Shown here in pieces: positions 1 through 11,436 of a stretch of DNA of 64,000 nt. The translations under genes were made by a program, and so were the position numbers. The notes below the pieces were generated by a model. That model worked only from the letters and a program-made list of their open reading frames with translations. It was not told the DNA's origin and ran no database searches. This stretch comes from Bretschneidera sinensis (Eukaryota > Streptophyta > Magnoliopsida > Brassicales > Akaniaceae): the NCBI GenBank assembly GCA_023935145.1, contig CM043699.1, positions 112,883,036 to 112,947,035 of the forward strand, given 5' to 3'. The first letter of the stretch is position 1. Each line of letters starts with the position of its first letter.

Positions 1-2136
1 ATTATTGGAAAAATAGAATGAAAATCTTTGTTGAATGACAAGATTATAATTTGTGGAGAATCATTGAAGAAGAACCTAGAATTCCTACAAATGAAATAAC
101 TATTGGAGAAATCAATCATACAATGCCTAAACTCAAATTGGAGTTTAGTGAAGAGGATTGTAGAATGATGTCTCAAAATAGTAGAGCTACTAGTATGCTA
201 CATTGTGCTTTAGATATTACTGAGTATAATAAAATTTATGCATGTGTTTCGACTAAAGAGATATGGAACAAACTACAAATTACTTATGAGGGCACTAGCA
301 AAGTTAAAAAATCAAAAATTTATATGCTAGTGTCCGAGTATGAATCTTTTAAAATATCTTATAACGAAACAATTTCTCAAATGCACTCCCGTTTCACTAC
401 TATTGTTAATGATTTAAAGCTTCTTGGTACAAATATTGAGGAGTTTGAACTGACAAGAAAGATTTTAAGATCTTTGCCATCATCTTGAATAGCAAAGAAG
501 ATGGTCATAATAGAGGCCAAAGATCTCAACAAACTTGATGTCGAAATGCTTCTCGGATCATTATTGACATATGAGATGGAAGAAATAAATCTCAGTGCCA
601 ATGATGATGAGATAAATAAAAAAAATGATTGCTATCAAAGCTTCCACTAGCAAGAAAGATTAAGAAAATGAAGAAGAGAATAAGAATAATGAAGAAAATG
701 GTGAAATGGATTTAATCACCAAGAAGTTTCATAAGTTCCTAAGAAAGAACAATAAACCTTACACAAAGGACTCTACTCCAAAAAGAGAACCTATTGTGTG
801 TTATGGTTGCAAGAAGCCCGAACACATTAAAGTTGATTGTTCAACAACAAATAACCTATACAAGAGTTTCAAAAAAAAATCATGGTTGCAACCACTTGGA
901 GTGATGATGAAAAAGAAGAACTCTTGGACAATGATGTTGGATATGAAGAAATTGTCAGTCTTTGTTTGATGGCAATTGATGATGAGAATGAGGTAACAAA
1001 TTCTTTCCCCTCTAATAATAATAATAATAATGTTAGTAGTAATGAAGAATTGATTGAGGTAATTAATGAAATGCATGAAGAATTGAAGAAATTTGATTTT
1101 AGAAATATTGCTCTCAAGAAGGAAGTCTCATCTCTCTCTAAAGAGATGGAAAGTCTAAAAGAAGAAAAAGAAAAACCATCTTCCATGCTCTATAGCTCAT
1201 CACAAGATTTTTCGAAAATGAAAATGATGGTTTAAAGAAGAAAGTGATGGAGTTGAATAACACTATATCTAGGCTTATTTTTGGAAAAGAAAAACTAGAT
1301 GAAGTGCTATCTTGTTAAAGAATGAGTGGAGAAAAATTTAGTTTGGGTTATTCTCCATTAGGCAAACAAAAATCAAAAGAGACTTTGTTCATGAAAGCAA
1401 TATGTGTGATGAACACTCCACCTCTAAGGCCACTAGCAATGTTAAGAGCTTTCATTTAAAAAATGCTAGTAAGCCTAAGAATGGAAATTTCAATTCAAAG
1501 CATATGCTAGAGAATCTTAGAAATACATATGGATATATGTATGCTTATCCTAAATATACAAATGCTAGAAATACACATTCAAGGTATGCACATGCTAGGA
1601 ATGCACACCATAGAAATTACTATCATGCATATCCTAGAGATAACATGTATGTTATGCTCATCCAAGGAATAATAGGCATACATATTCAAGACATCTTAGA
1701 GACCGCTATAACTATCATCCTAGGATCACGCATCATCAATATGTCTACAATTATAAAACACCTTATAATGTTAAGAAAGTATGAGTCCCTAAAGGAGCCG
1801 TATTTTCTAGGACTAACCCCAAAGGACCCAAGAAATTTTTGGTACCTAAAAATGCTATTGTATATTCATGTGTAATGTAGATATGTCTCCACACCAAAGA
1901 AAAATGTAACTATTGGTACCTTGATTGTGGATGTTCAAAGCGCATGATCGATGATCAAAGTATGTTCAAAGAGCTAACTCTAAGGGATGGCAAACACGTT
2001 ACCATTGGAGATAACATTAAGATAAAGATTATCAGGCATGGAAAAGTGGGTAAAAATTCTTCAACCAATGACCATGTTTTATATGTACAAGGTCATAAGC
2101 CAAATTTACTTAGCATTAGTCAATTATGTGACAAAG
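1..2136 (+). pseudogene. Ty1/copia (SIRE/Maximus-like) gag-protease remnant
   Basis: Broken gag and protease of a copia retrotransposon, already inside gag at the window edge. The stretch 51-488 reads as a UBN2-type gag (145 aa). A zinc knuckle of form CX2CX4HX4C lies near 810-843 (C-Y-G-C ... H ... C). About 1030-1190 reads as an acidic, coiled-coil-like segment. Near 1924-2136 lies a protease start in which the usual DSGCSRHM is DCGCSKRM, followed by the conserved LLSISQLCDK that precedes the integrase zinc finger. Several stops and frame changes separate these parts. Everything downstream (integrase, RT, RNase H) is missing because a gypsy LTR begins at 2137. Lineage assignment rests on the gag layout and protease motif. 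It is not expected to make protein. Confidence 0.8.
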
Positions 2137-3420
2137 TGTAATACTCATGTTCATAAAATAAGGATAAAGAATTAATTTTACATATATTATATTGAATTAA
2201 ATTATCCATTGATGAAAGATTTAGTATTGATTTGAAATAACATTTGAAAAATAATATTGAAAAATTTTGTTGAAAAGAGTTAGAAATTTTTGAATAAGAA
2301 AGTATTGAAAAATTTAGAAATTTGAAATTGAAATGAAAGAATTCTGAAGAAAAATATTGACTGATATTGAGGAAAATAATTTTTAAAAAAATGGAAAAAA
2401 ATATAATTTTTTTTTATATTTCTCTATAATTTTATAAAATTTTTGGGAGGAAGAAAGATGAAAATTTGATTTTTAAAGGGTAAATGGAAAAACAGTAATT
2501 ATGTAATGAAAAACAATAAATTTTAAATGATGGCATAATTGTAAATAAATAATGGCAAATATGTAAATTGTATTAAAAAAATTCACAGACTTCAAATGAA
2601 TCGGTAAAGCGGCGGTAAAAAAATATATAGTCTCTAAGAGGTGGGAAAAAAAACTCTGAATGGTTAAGTGGTAAAAAAAATTTCGCTGAACGGTGAAGCG
2701 GTGGAGAAGGAGAGAAAAAAAATTTTGAAAGCTTATTAGTCTCTAAACTCATAGACTTCATTTTTCTACCAAATCCTGTTTGGATTCTTTCTTTCTTCAA
2801 TTCAAATTTCTTAGCAAAAAGTTATAAAGAAAATTTCTCCAATATTAGAGATAGTACAATCATCCAATTACAATAGCAAGATTTCATCATATTTGAAGTA
2901 ATTTTTCAATAATACTTATAACTAAATAATTATATTGTTTGAATTAAGTTATGAAATAGTAAGATTTAAGAAAGTTTATGATTAGGTGTTGGTGATCAGC
3001 AATCTCAAGAAATTGCTTAAAAGAGTAGGAAATGTGAGGAGGTGAGTTAGATTTACTTTTAGTAATCGAGAATAATAAAAATATAAATTTATGATATTTG
3101 AATAAATTATTGAATTATAATGATTTAATGATGTATTTTCTGTTAAGTATGATAATTGATTGATTTATTGATTAGGGATTAAATAGTAGGTTGAATATTA
3201 ATTATATAAGAATTTATACTTTAAAAATGATGGATTAATGAAAAATATGCTGAGAAGTTATATGAAATTTCTGAAAATATAATTGAAAAATTGCTATGAT
3301 ATATGAGAAGACAATTTAATAAATACGATAAAAATAATAATTTTGAGAAAGAGCTAGATAGTTGAATTGAATGCTTTGATGTATGCTTACTTGCATATTG
3401 TTGCTCATATGCATAAAAAG

Positions 3421-3510
3421 GAAGACCAAGAAGGCAGTTGGTCTGGCTGAGAAGACTAGGAAGGCAGCTGGTCTAGCTGAGAAGACCAAGAAGGTAGCTA
3501 GTCTGGCTGA
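3421..3510. repeat. Three 30-bp tandem repeats in the LTR
   Basis: Three adjacent 30-base units, each starting GAAGAC and ending GGTCT/AGTCT plus GGCTGA or AGCTGA, with a few C/T and G/A differences. A related repeat cluster lies near 4,917-5,145 in the inserted solo LTR, so the array belongs to the LTR family. Confidence 0.85.
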
Positions 3511-4187
3511 AACATGTCAACGTATGAGAAGATGTTCTCAGATGATAATATGAAATTATCTGATGAGAAAGAAAGAAAGATAATTTAAATTCATGCGTTA
3601 TGTTTATTTTAAATATTTATTATTAATGGCTGAGATACTAAAGAATCAGTCTTGATTATTAAATGATTAATAGATAGGTGAGTACCATAATGAGATAATT
3701 TTGGTGATAAAGAAATAGAAAGGATGACATAATAAAGAATTATATTATTGATTGTTTGTATGATGGGAACTTTATGATGATATTAAATTGATAAAATATA
3801 TGAGATGTATGTATTAAAAGAGGATAACCTGATAATTTATTTATTAAGATAAATTGATAAATGATTGAATTAGAATGTGAGAAGTGATAAATGATTAATT
3901 ATGGTGATTTAACAATGAATGAATATAACTAGAAGTATACAAATCTAGTATTTCAAGTAAATTTAATTCACTGAGCTTGTGAAGCTCACTCCTCGTTGTT
4001 AAATAATTTCAGGTAACGGGCATGACACATAGATTTGTGAGTTGAGATTCAGACTGAGTTATTGTCTGTAAGTGTAATACCCGTATTCGTAAAGTAAGGG
4101 TAAAGAAGTAAATTAATAAATATAGCATCATATATTTTACGAAAAGGATTTATTATTGAACAAAATAGTTCTTTAAAAAAAAAATCT

Positions 4188-4352
4188 GGGACATGAATGT
4201 CATTAAAGGATTTTTGGGATGTAGACGTCATTAAAGGATTTGTGGGACATGAATGTCATTAAAGAATTTTTGGGACGTGGATGTCATTAAAGGATTTTTG
4301 AGACGTGGACCTCATTAAAAGATTTATGGGACGTGGACGTCATTAAAAGAAA
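4188..4352. repeat. Six degenerate 28-bp repeats with GACGTC cores
   Basis: Units of form GGGAC-x-T-GxxxxxGTCATTAAAGGATTTTT repeat about every 28 bases (starts near 4188, 4215, 4243, 4271, 4299, 4328). Two units keep GACGTCATT; others read GAATGTCATT, GGATGTCATT or GGACCTCATT. TGACG is the core bound by plant TGA-type bZIP factors, so these may be old U3 enhancer repeats; that role is inference. Confidence 0.75.
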
Positions 4353-4916
4353 AAAAGTAAAAAAAAAAGGTCAAAAGTTGTGGGCAGTAGGTGTAATACC
4401 TGCTACGTGGTGAGTTGGATTTACTTTAAGTAGTCTAAATAAAATCAATTATTTGGTGATAATATTAAATTTAATTATTAAAGTATGCTTAGGTGATAGA
4501 TGAAAAATTTATTTATGGGTATGATAGGAAATTTGGACATGTAGAAATATTTTTCGGTGAGAAATGATATTTTTGGAAATCATAAGTTTATTTGAGAATA
4601 AAAACAATAAATAAATTATTGATGAGATATATTGATGTTTTAATACGAATTATGATAAGATGAATTTTAGTGGATATTGATAAGTTTTTATGGATGATTT
4701 GATGAGATTTGGGATGAAATTTAGTGAATCTTGATAAGTTTTAATAGAGGATTTGATGTGATTTGGGATGAGAGAGTCTTACTGAAAAATTTTATATAAA
4801 TTTGAAAATGATCAGAAATGCCAATTTAATTGTTTTAAAATTTTGTTGTTTTTATGTTACTGTTCATATGTTCATTTGATATCATTGTTCATATGCATAT
4901 GCATTAAATGAGAAAG

Positions 4917-5145
4917 AAAAGAACCGAAAAGGCAGACGGTCTAATGAAAGAAAAGAACCGGGAAGACAGCCGGTCTAATTGAAAAACCGTGACAGCCGGT
5001 ATATGCTGAAAATAAATTCCGTGACAGCTGGGATAAGCTGTAAAGAAAACCAGGAAGGCAGTCGGTCTAAATGAGAATGAAAGAACCGGGAAGGCAGTCG
5101 GTCTAAATGAGAATGAAAGAACCGGGAAGGCAGTCAGTCTAAGAT
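4917..5145. repeat. Imperfect 35-40 bp repeats in the solo LTR
   Basis: About seven units contain AGAACCGGGAAGGCAG followed by CGGTCTAA, with spacing from 27 to 39 bases. They resemble the 30-bp units at 3421-3510 of the host LTR. Confidence 0.7.
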
Positions 5146-5224
5146 AATAACAACCTGTCGACAGGTGGGAAGACGTTCCCATCATAATCATTCATGCATT
5201 TGCATCTATTTTAATTATTACTAC

Positions 5225-5662
5225 ATTATCGAAATGCTGAGGTGTGATGTATCATCGTGAATATAATTATAGATGATTGAGTCTCACAGAAAGAGACAGT
5301 TATGATGAAAATATTATTGAAAAGCTGAGATATGGTATATTGTTGTGAATGATAGTTGACTCTCATAAAAGAGACAGCTATGATGAAGAGATTATTGAAA
5401 TGCTGAGATGTGGTATATTATTGTGAATTTAATTATAGATGGTTGAGTCTCATAAAAAGAGACAGTCATGATGACGAAATTATTGAAATGCTGAGATGTG
5501 GTATATTATTGTGAATTTAATTATAGATGGTTGAGTCTTATAAAAAGAGACAGCTATGATGACGAGATTATTGAAATGCTGAGATATGGTATATTATTGT
5601 GAATTTAATTATAGATGGTTGAGTCTCACAGAAAGAGACAGTTATGATGATAAGACTTATCT
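5225..5662. repeat. Five ~87-bp tandem repeats in the solo LTR
   Basis: Units carry GAAATGCTGAGATGTGGTAT followed by ATTGTGAAT and GAGTCTCA(C/T)A plus AAGAGACAG. Starts fall near 5232, 5319, 5396, 5484 and 5571. Divergence between units is low, and several differences are C/T or G/A. Confidence 0.85.
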
Positions 5663-6466
5663 AAATGGCAGACTTTACGATGTGAACCTCATTACGAGGT
5701 AATTATGAGATAACTGATGGTCTTAAGGTGGACTAATGATTGAGAAGAAGATATTGATAGAGAATAAATCATATGACATGTGTAATGATATTAGAAAGTT
5801 GTTATCAGGTTATGTGAAAAATATAAGATTAAATATTAAAGGACTATTTATGAAATTTGGAATACTTTTAGTAAATTTAATTCACTGAGCTTGTGAAGCT
5901 CACCCCTCATTGTACAATGATTTTCAGGTAGCAGGCTTGGCAAATAGTTTAGTGAGTTGAGGTTCAGAAGAAACCATTTTCTGTAAGCTGTGTACGTGTC
6001 ATCATCCTCAGACTAATGAGAAAATAAAAATGAAAAATTTATTTATAAATTTTCATGCATTTTACGTTGTATAGAATGTTTTAATATTGGGTTGATGTAA
6101 ATTTCTTTTGGTGTTATTTATTTTTATTGTTGCATATATGTGTTGTGCTGAGATTTCAAAATGTGATGACACCGTTTCGGGGGTGGCCAACCCGGGATGG
6201 GTCGTTACAGTAAGTCTCGTGGTCCACATCCGCAAACTAATAGAAAAAAAAGACATTTTTTTTGTGTAGATATTCATGTATAATATATTATATATATTAT
6301 TTCAGATGGGATATTAATAATGTAACTCCCCTGTTGAGAGTTGATGTATATATATTTTTAGTTGATGTATGCTTTTATATTATTGCATATATGTGTCATG
6401 TTCAGATTTCAAAACGTGACGACACTATCTTGGGGGTGGCCAACCCAGGATGGGTCGTTACAATTT

Positions 6467-6479
6467 TGGTATTAGAGCC
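6467..6479 (+). other. Primer-binding site of the Tekay-like element
   Basis: TGGTATTAGAGCC starts four bases after the 5' LTR. It differs by one C-to-T change from TGGTATCAGAGCC, the plant initiator-methionine tRNA primer site. This fixes the LTR end and the plus orientation. Confidence 0.9.
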
Positions 6480-6564
6480 TTAGGTTTTATGATTCTGTAG
6501 ACTGCATAAAAATTTAAAGATGTGAAAGATTTAAATAAACTATATTTTAATACAGATTTTGAGG

Positions 6565-7815
6565 ATGACATGTGGACGTGCTAAAGCTAGAGGTAGAGTA
6601 TTGAACCAAAGAGAACGTGGTAGATCCCCAAATTTAGAAGAACTAAAGCTAAAAGGGAGGTCGAGTATATGGTTCATGCAAGGGAACATGTTGCTAGTAC
6701 AACTGGTACTCATAGAGGTGGGAGAGAATATGATATTAGGAGGAAAAAGTTGAGAGAAGTTCTTGATCGTGCTATATAGAGAATAAATGTAGCAGAAGAA
6801 AGGGTTGATAATTTACAGATGAGACTAGAGGAAAATGGTAGAACATAATCAGATGTGGTGAGACAAAAGGCTTATGAAGAAGATGGTGTGTTTGCATATG
6901 AGATGCAATGTGATTGTTTTGTGAGATTTATTAAATTAAACTCCAGTCTTTTAGAGGATTTGTAAATCCTATTGAGGCTGAGCTGTGGATTAAACATGTT
7001 GAGAAGTATTTTGAAGTCTTACCACTGACAGATAGGTAGAATGTTAATTTTACTTCATTTAAGTTGGAAGGTGAGGCTTTTCAATGGTGAGAGGATATTC
7101 TGCCTAGATTGAGTACACAGGTAGATCAACCTTTAACTTGGTGTAAGTTTAAGGATTTGTTCTTTGTGAAGTATTTTCTATATATGTTTCGAGCACAGCA
7201 GGAGAGATATTTTATTCATTTAAGGCAGAATATTTTTCTGTGGTTGAGTATGATAGTAGATTTATAGCCCTATCGATGTTTGTACATGAGTAAGTAAATA
7301 TGAAAGAGAGGAAATTTAAGAGATTTTAGACGGGTTACACTATGAAATTCGAATTAAACTCTCTTATATGGATATTGGGAATTATGTTATAATTGTGGAT
7401 AAAACATTACAGATCGAGAAAGATGTGATGGAGTTTAGAGGTAAGAGGGATTGGCTTAAGTTGACTATATTTGAAGGACCTAGAGGTGGTAATAGTATGA
7501 GTGTGCAAGGTGGGAGACCACCCCAAATGGGTCATTCCTTGTCACAGAGAACTGTGATGCAGAGTCAGAGGCAAATAAGATCTACTGCTTCTATAGCTCA
7601 GAGTAATATTAGTGGGATCCCTAGATTTGGGAGTCAGACTATAGGAACTGAAATTTATTATAGAGGAGTAAGTACACCACCAAGAGGAAGTGACAATCTG
7701 ATGTATGATTGAGAGACAAGAGTTTACTATAGATGTAATCAGACAAGGCATCTATATCAGACTTGTCCTACTTTGATGTGCTTTGTATGTGGTAAGGGAT
7801 GACATATTAGTGTAG
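6565..7815 (+). pseudogene. Gypsy gag (capsid plus zinc knuckles), broken
   Basis: Remnant gag. The capsid core is recognisable near 6,930-7,170 (a Retrotrans_gag-like segment with FRGFVNP-type and KLEGEAFQW motifs, interrupted by stops near 7038 and 7087). A double zinc-knuckle region lies near 7,722-7,815: the first knuckle has lost its first Cys to Tyr but keeps C-x4-H-x4-C, and the second has a stop before its His and a Phe where the last Cys should be. The changes are mostly G-to-A or C-to-T. Not functional. Confidence 0.78.
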
Positions 7816-7979
7816 ATTTTCTAGTGGGGAAATTTTTTGAGATAAGTGTTGCAGGTGTTGGGAGAAAACAGGTGGAGAGAGGTGGTGGATCATGGAGTAT
7901 GCGGGGCAGAGGTAGAGGACTAGTAGCTGAGAGAGGACCCAGTGGTCAGTTACAGCCCAGAGACAGTAGAGTCTATGCA

Positions 7980-8370
7980 TTGATCCAACAGGATGCACAT
8001 GTCTCTCCTGCTATTGTTATGGATATGATATCTATTCTTAATAGACCTGCTAGATTATTGATTGATCCCGACGCAACCCATTCTTTTGCATCTAGTGTTT
8101 ATATGAAATCTGTTGATGCTTGTGTTAGTCCTTTGATGCATGCTATTATTGTTAAGGTTCCTACTGGGATAAGGTTATTATCAAGACAATTTATCAGGAT
8201 TGTGTGATTAGTATGGCTAATAAAGAATTTGAAGTTGATTTGCTACCTTTAGATATGATAGATTTTAATTTAATTCTGGGGATGAATTGGTTATTTGCAT
8301 ATCATGCTTAGGTAGATTGTTTGAGGAAGAATGTGGTGTTCAGGATACCAGGGCAAGATTAGTTTAATTT
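7980..8370 (+). pseudogene. Gypsy retropepsin-like protease, broken
   Basis: Aspartic protease remnant. The active-site motif, normally DSGATHSF, reads DPDATHSF near 8068-8091, so the Ser-Gly after the catalytic Asp is changed. A frameshift near 8,198 separates it from the following segment, which carries the conserved FNLILGMNWL late in the domain (near 8262-8291). Lies between gag and RT as expected. Confidence 0.78.
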
Positions 8371-8431
8371 TCATAAAGAACGTAAAATACTTGCCAACTG
8401 TCTTATTTCTGCCATGACTGCTAGTAGATGA

Positions 8432-9919
8432 TTGAAGAAAGGTTGTGAAGGGTATTTGGTATATGTGGTGGATTCTAGAGAAGAGATTAAGAAGCTAGAA
8501 GAAATCTTAGTAATGAAAGATTTTTCTGATGTGTTCCCTGATGAGTTGTCTAGTTTGCCTCCTAATAGTAAGATTGAGTTTTCTATTGATATGATTCTGA
8601 GATCAGCACCCATATCTATAGCACCTTACAGAATGACACCAGCTAAGTTGAGAGAATTGAAAGTTCAACTTTAAGAGTTGCTAGATAAATAATTTATTCA
8701 ATTTAGTATGTCACATTGGGGAGCCCCTGTGTTGTTTGTGAAGAAGAATAATGGAACGATGAGGTTGTGTATTGATTATAGACATTTGAATAAGATCATC
8801 ATCAAGAATAAATATCCTTTGCCTATGATATATGATTTATTTGAGCAGTTACATAGGGCTAGGGTGTTTTCTAAGATAGACCTAAGATCGGATTATCATC
8901 AGTTGAGGATAAAGGAGGGGGATGTGCCTAAGACTGCTTTTAGGACACGTTATGGCCATAATGAGTTCTTTGTGATGCCAATTGGGTTAACTAATGCTCC
9001 TACAACATTTATGGATCTAATGATTTAGGTGTTTAAATTATTCTTGGATATATTTATGATTGTATTTATTGATGATATTCTGATATATTTCAAAAATGAA
9101 GAGGAGCATGTGAAACATTTAGAGATAGTGTTGAAAATTATGAGAAGAGATAAATTATATGCAAAGTTCTCTAAGTGTGAGTTTTGATTGAATGAAATAT
9201 CTTTCTTGAGGTATGTTGTGTCAGGAGATGGTATAGTAGTTGACCCACAGAAAGTGAATGTAATGTTCAATTGGGAAAGACCCACTAGTGTGACTGAAAT
9301 TAGAAGTTTTTTGGGGTTGGCTGGTTATTATAGGAGTTTTATCCATAATTTTTCTATTATTGTTGGACCATTAACCAGATTAACTAGGAAGGAAGTGAAG
9401 TTTATGTGGTCAAAAGAATATGAGGAGAGTTTCCAGCTATTGAAAGAGAAATTGACTACTACTTTGGTATTAGTGCTTTCTTCTGGTGATGAAAGATTTT
9501 TGGTATATAGTGATGTATCATATTAGGGATTGGCATGTGTGTTGACGCAACATGGGAGAGTTATAGCCTATGCTTCTAGGCAATTGAAGAACCATGAAAG
9601 AAATTACCCGACCCATGATTTAGAATTAGCCGGCATAGTTTTTACTTTGAAGATTTGGAGACATTATCTGTATGGAGCCACTTGTGAAATTTTTACTGAT
9701 AATAAAAGTTTGACGCATTTACCTACCCAGAGAGAGTTGAATTTGAGGCAGAGGAGGTGGATGGAGTTTATTAGTGACTATAACTGTACAATTCACTATC
9801 ATCCAATGAATGCTAATGTAGTAGCTGATGCATTAAGTCGAAAGTCTACATGGAGATTAACATCTATTGAGAGTCATGATATTAACTTGAAGTTAGAATT
9901 GAAAGAAATAAGAATGTAG
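8432..9919 (+). pseudogene. Gypsy reverse transcriptase and RNase H, broken by stops
   Basis: RT and RNase H of the chromovirus pol, in one reading frame with no frameshift but with stops near 8672, 8690, 9026, 9186 and 9524. Visible RT landmarks are [10 protein letters not shown] (about 8716), LCIDYRHLN (about 8767), [12 protein letters not shown] (about 8869) and the catalytic box FIDDILIY (about 9068). RNase H runs from about 9,490; [17 protein letters not shown] and the closing VVADALSRK are clear. Most stops replace residues normally encoded by CAG, CAA or TGG, pointing to deamination. Dead copy. Confidence 0.88.
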
Positions 9920-9939
9920 TTGAGTATGAGTGATAGAGG

Positions 9940-11392
9940 AGTATTAATGGCAAATATGGTGGTATAATCTTATATTATTGATCGTTTGTTATAGATGTAG
10001 AATAGAGATGAAGGGATACAGAAAATCAGACAAGAAGTATTGAGTGGGAAGCCGACTAAGTTTAGAATTAGAGAATATGGTATGGTGGTATTGAGACATA
10101 GAGTTTGTATTCCCAATGATGTTGAGATGGGAAAGGAGATACTAAGAGAGGCTCATAATTCTGTGTATTCTATGCACTCAGGTAATATTAAGATGTACAG
10201 GGGGTTGAGACAGAATTATTGGTGGTCAAAGATAAAGACTAATATAGCTAAGTATATTTTTAGATATTTGATTTGTCAACAGGTGAAGTCTAAGAATAGA
10301 CATCCAACAAGTTTATTATAGGCTCTTCCAGTACCTGAATAGCCATGGGAGAATGTAAGTATGGATTTTTTTTCTAGTTTTTCCCATACCCAGAGAGGTC
10401 ATGATGTTGTATAGGTTATAGTGGATAGATTTTCTAAGTCTTCGCATTTCTTTCCTATTAAAACTACCTGGAGTCTTGAAAAGTTGGCTGAATGGTATGT
10501 AACGGAGATTGTGAGATTACATGGAGTACCTTTGAGCATTGTATCAGATAAAGATTCTAGATTTACTTCTAGATTTTGGAGAGGTTTTCAGAAAGCTATG
10601 AGTACACGGTTGTAGTTTTGTACAGCTTTTTATCCTCAAACTGATGGGTAGACAGAGAGAATCATCAGAATACTAGAAGATATGCTGAAGGCAAGTGAAT
10701 TGAGTTTTTTAATGAGCTGGGATGCTTATTTACCTTTGATTGAGTTTGCATACAATAATCAGTATCAAGTTAGTATTGGGATGACACCATTTGAGGCTTT
10801 AGATGGTAGAGGTGCATACCTCCAGTATGTTGGGAAGAAGTTGGAGAAAGAAAGATATTTGGTCCAGAAATGATAGATTTGATTACTGAGAGGATCAAAC
10901 TGGTTAGAGAGAACCTTAAAGCAGCACAGAACAGACATAAGGGATATGCTGATAATAGAAGATGACCTCTTGAGTTTCAGGTTGGTGACTGGGTGTATTT
11001 GAAGATATATCCGTGGAAAAGTGTATTGAGATTTAAAAAGAAAGGAAAGTTGAGTCCTCGATTTGTGGGGCTTTTATGAGGTGATTGAAAGAGTTAGACC
11101 AGAAGTATATAGATTGGATTTTCCTCCAGAGTTAACGTAATTACACAAAGTGTTTCATGTTTCACTTTTGAGAAAGTGCTTATATGATGAATCTCATAGT
11201 ATTCCAAGTCAGGCTATAGAACTTCAGGAAGATTTGACCGTTATGTAAGTATTAGTCAGAATTCTAGACAGAAATGAACAAGTCTTGCGTAATAAAGTTA
11301 TTCCTTTAGTTCAAGTGTTATGGCAGAACAAAGATGTTGAAGAAATTACTTGGGAGCATGAGGAAAGAGTACCCCCAGCTTTTTCATGAGTT
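9940..11392 (+). pseudogene. Gypsy integrase and chromodomain-like tail, broken
   Basis: Continues the RT frame to about 10,860. The HHCC zinc region is near 10,150-10,290 (H-S-G-N ... YWW ... C-Q-Q). The DDE core has its second Asp at IVSDKDSRF (about 10,540), followed by a broken DGQTER-type motif near 10,645 where the Gln codon is TAG. Stops also lie near 10318, 10340, 10412, 10614 and 10651. After a frame change comes the GDWVYLK/LHKVFHVSLLRKC region, and the last 130 bases read as a chromodomain-like tail (VRILDR ... VLWQNKDVEEITWE), which supports the Tekay/Del assignment. Confidence 0.85.
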
Positions 11393-11400
11393 AGGTAATG

Positions 11401-11436
11401 AAATTTCGGAGACAATTTTTACAAGGTATGTAGAAT
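11401..11436 (+). other. Polypurine-tract region before the 3' LTR
   Basis: AAATTTCGGAGACAATTTTT followed by ACAAGGTATGTAGAAT leads into the 3' LTR at 11,437. In Tekay/Del elements this position holds AAATTTCGAGGACGAAATTT and a purine tract; here the tract has decayed. Confidence 0.6.

Larger units (their letters stand above)
4073..6209 (+). mobile_element. Solo LTR of a related gypsy family, nested in the 5' LTR
   Basis: A 2,137-bp LTR from TGTAATACCC to GGGTCGTTACA with no internal region. The flanking five bases are identical: GTAAG at 4068-4072 and at 6210-6214. This is the footprint of an LTR retrotransposon that inserted and then lost its body by LTR-LTR recombination. The stretch 3965-4067 of the host LTR and 5879-5982 of the solo LTR are alignable, so the two belong to related families. 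No coding capacity. Confidence 0.92.
2137..6462 (+). repeat. 5' LTR of the Tekay-like element, split by a solo LTR
   Basis: Begins TGTAATACTC at 2137 and ends ...GTCGTTACA at 6462, five bases before the primer site. Removing the inserted solo LTR and one copy of its TSD leaves about 2.18 kb, close to the 2,137 bp of that solo LTR and normal for this lineage. The first 660 bases align with the 3' LTR starting at 11,437. Confidence 0.85.

Noticed and set aside
3421..5662. Short regular repeats that could suggest a CRISPR array
   Set aside because: Units are directly adjacent and diverged, with no unique spacers, and lie in plant LTRs. They are ordinary tandem repeats.
2137..6462. A single 4.3-kb LTR
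   Set aside because: An internal TGTAATACCC...GTTACA unit with GTAAG duplications on both sides shows a nested solo LTR.
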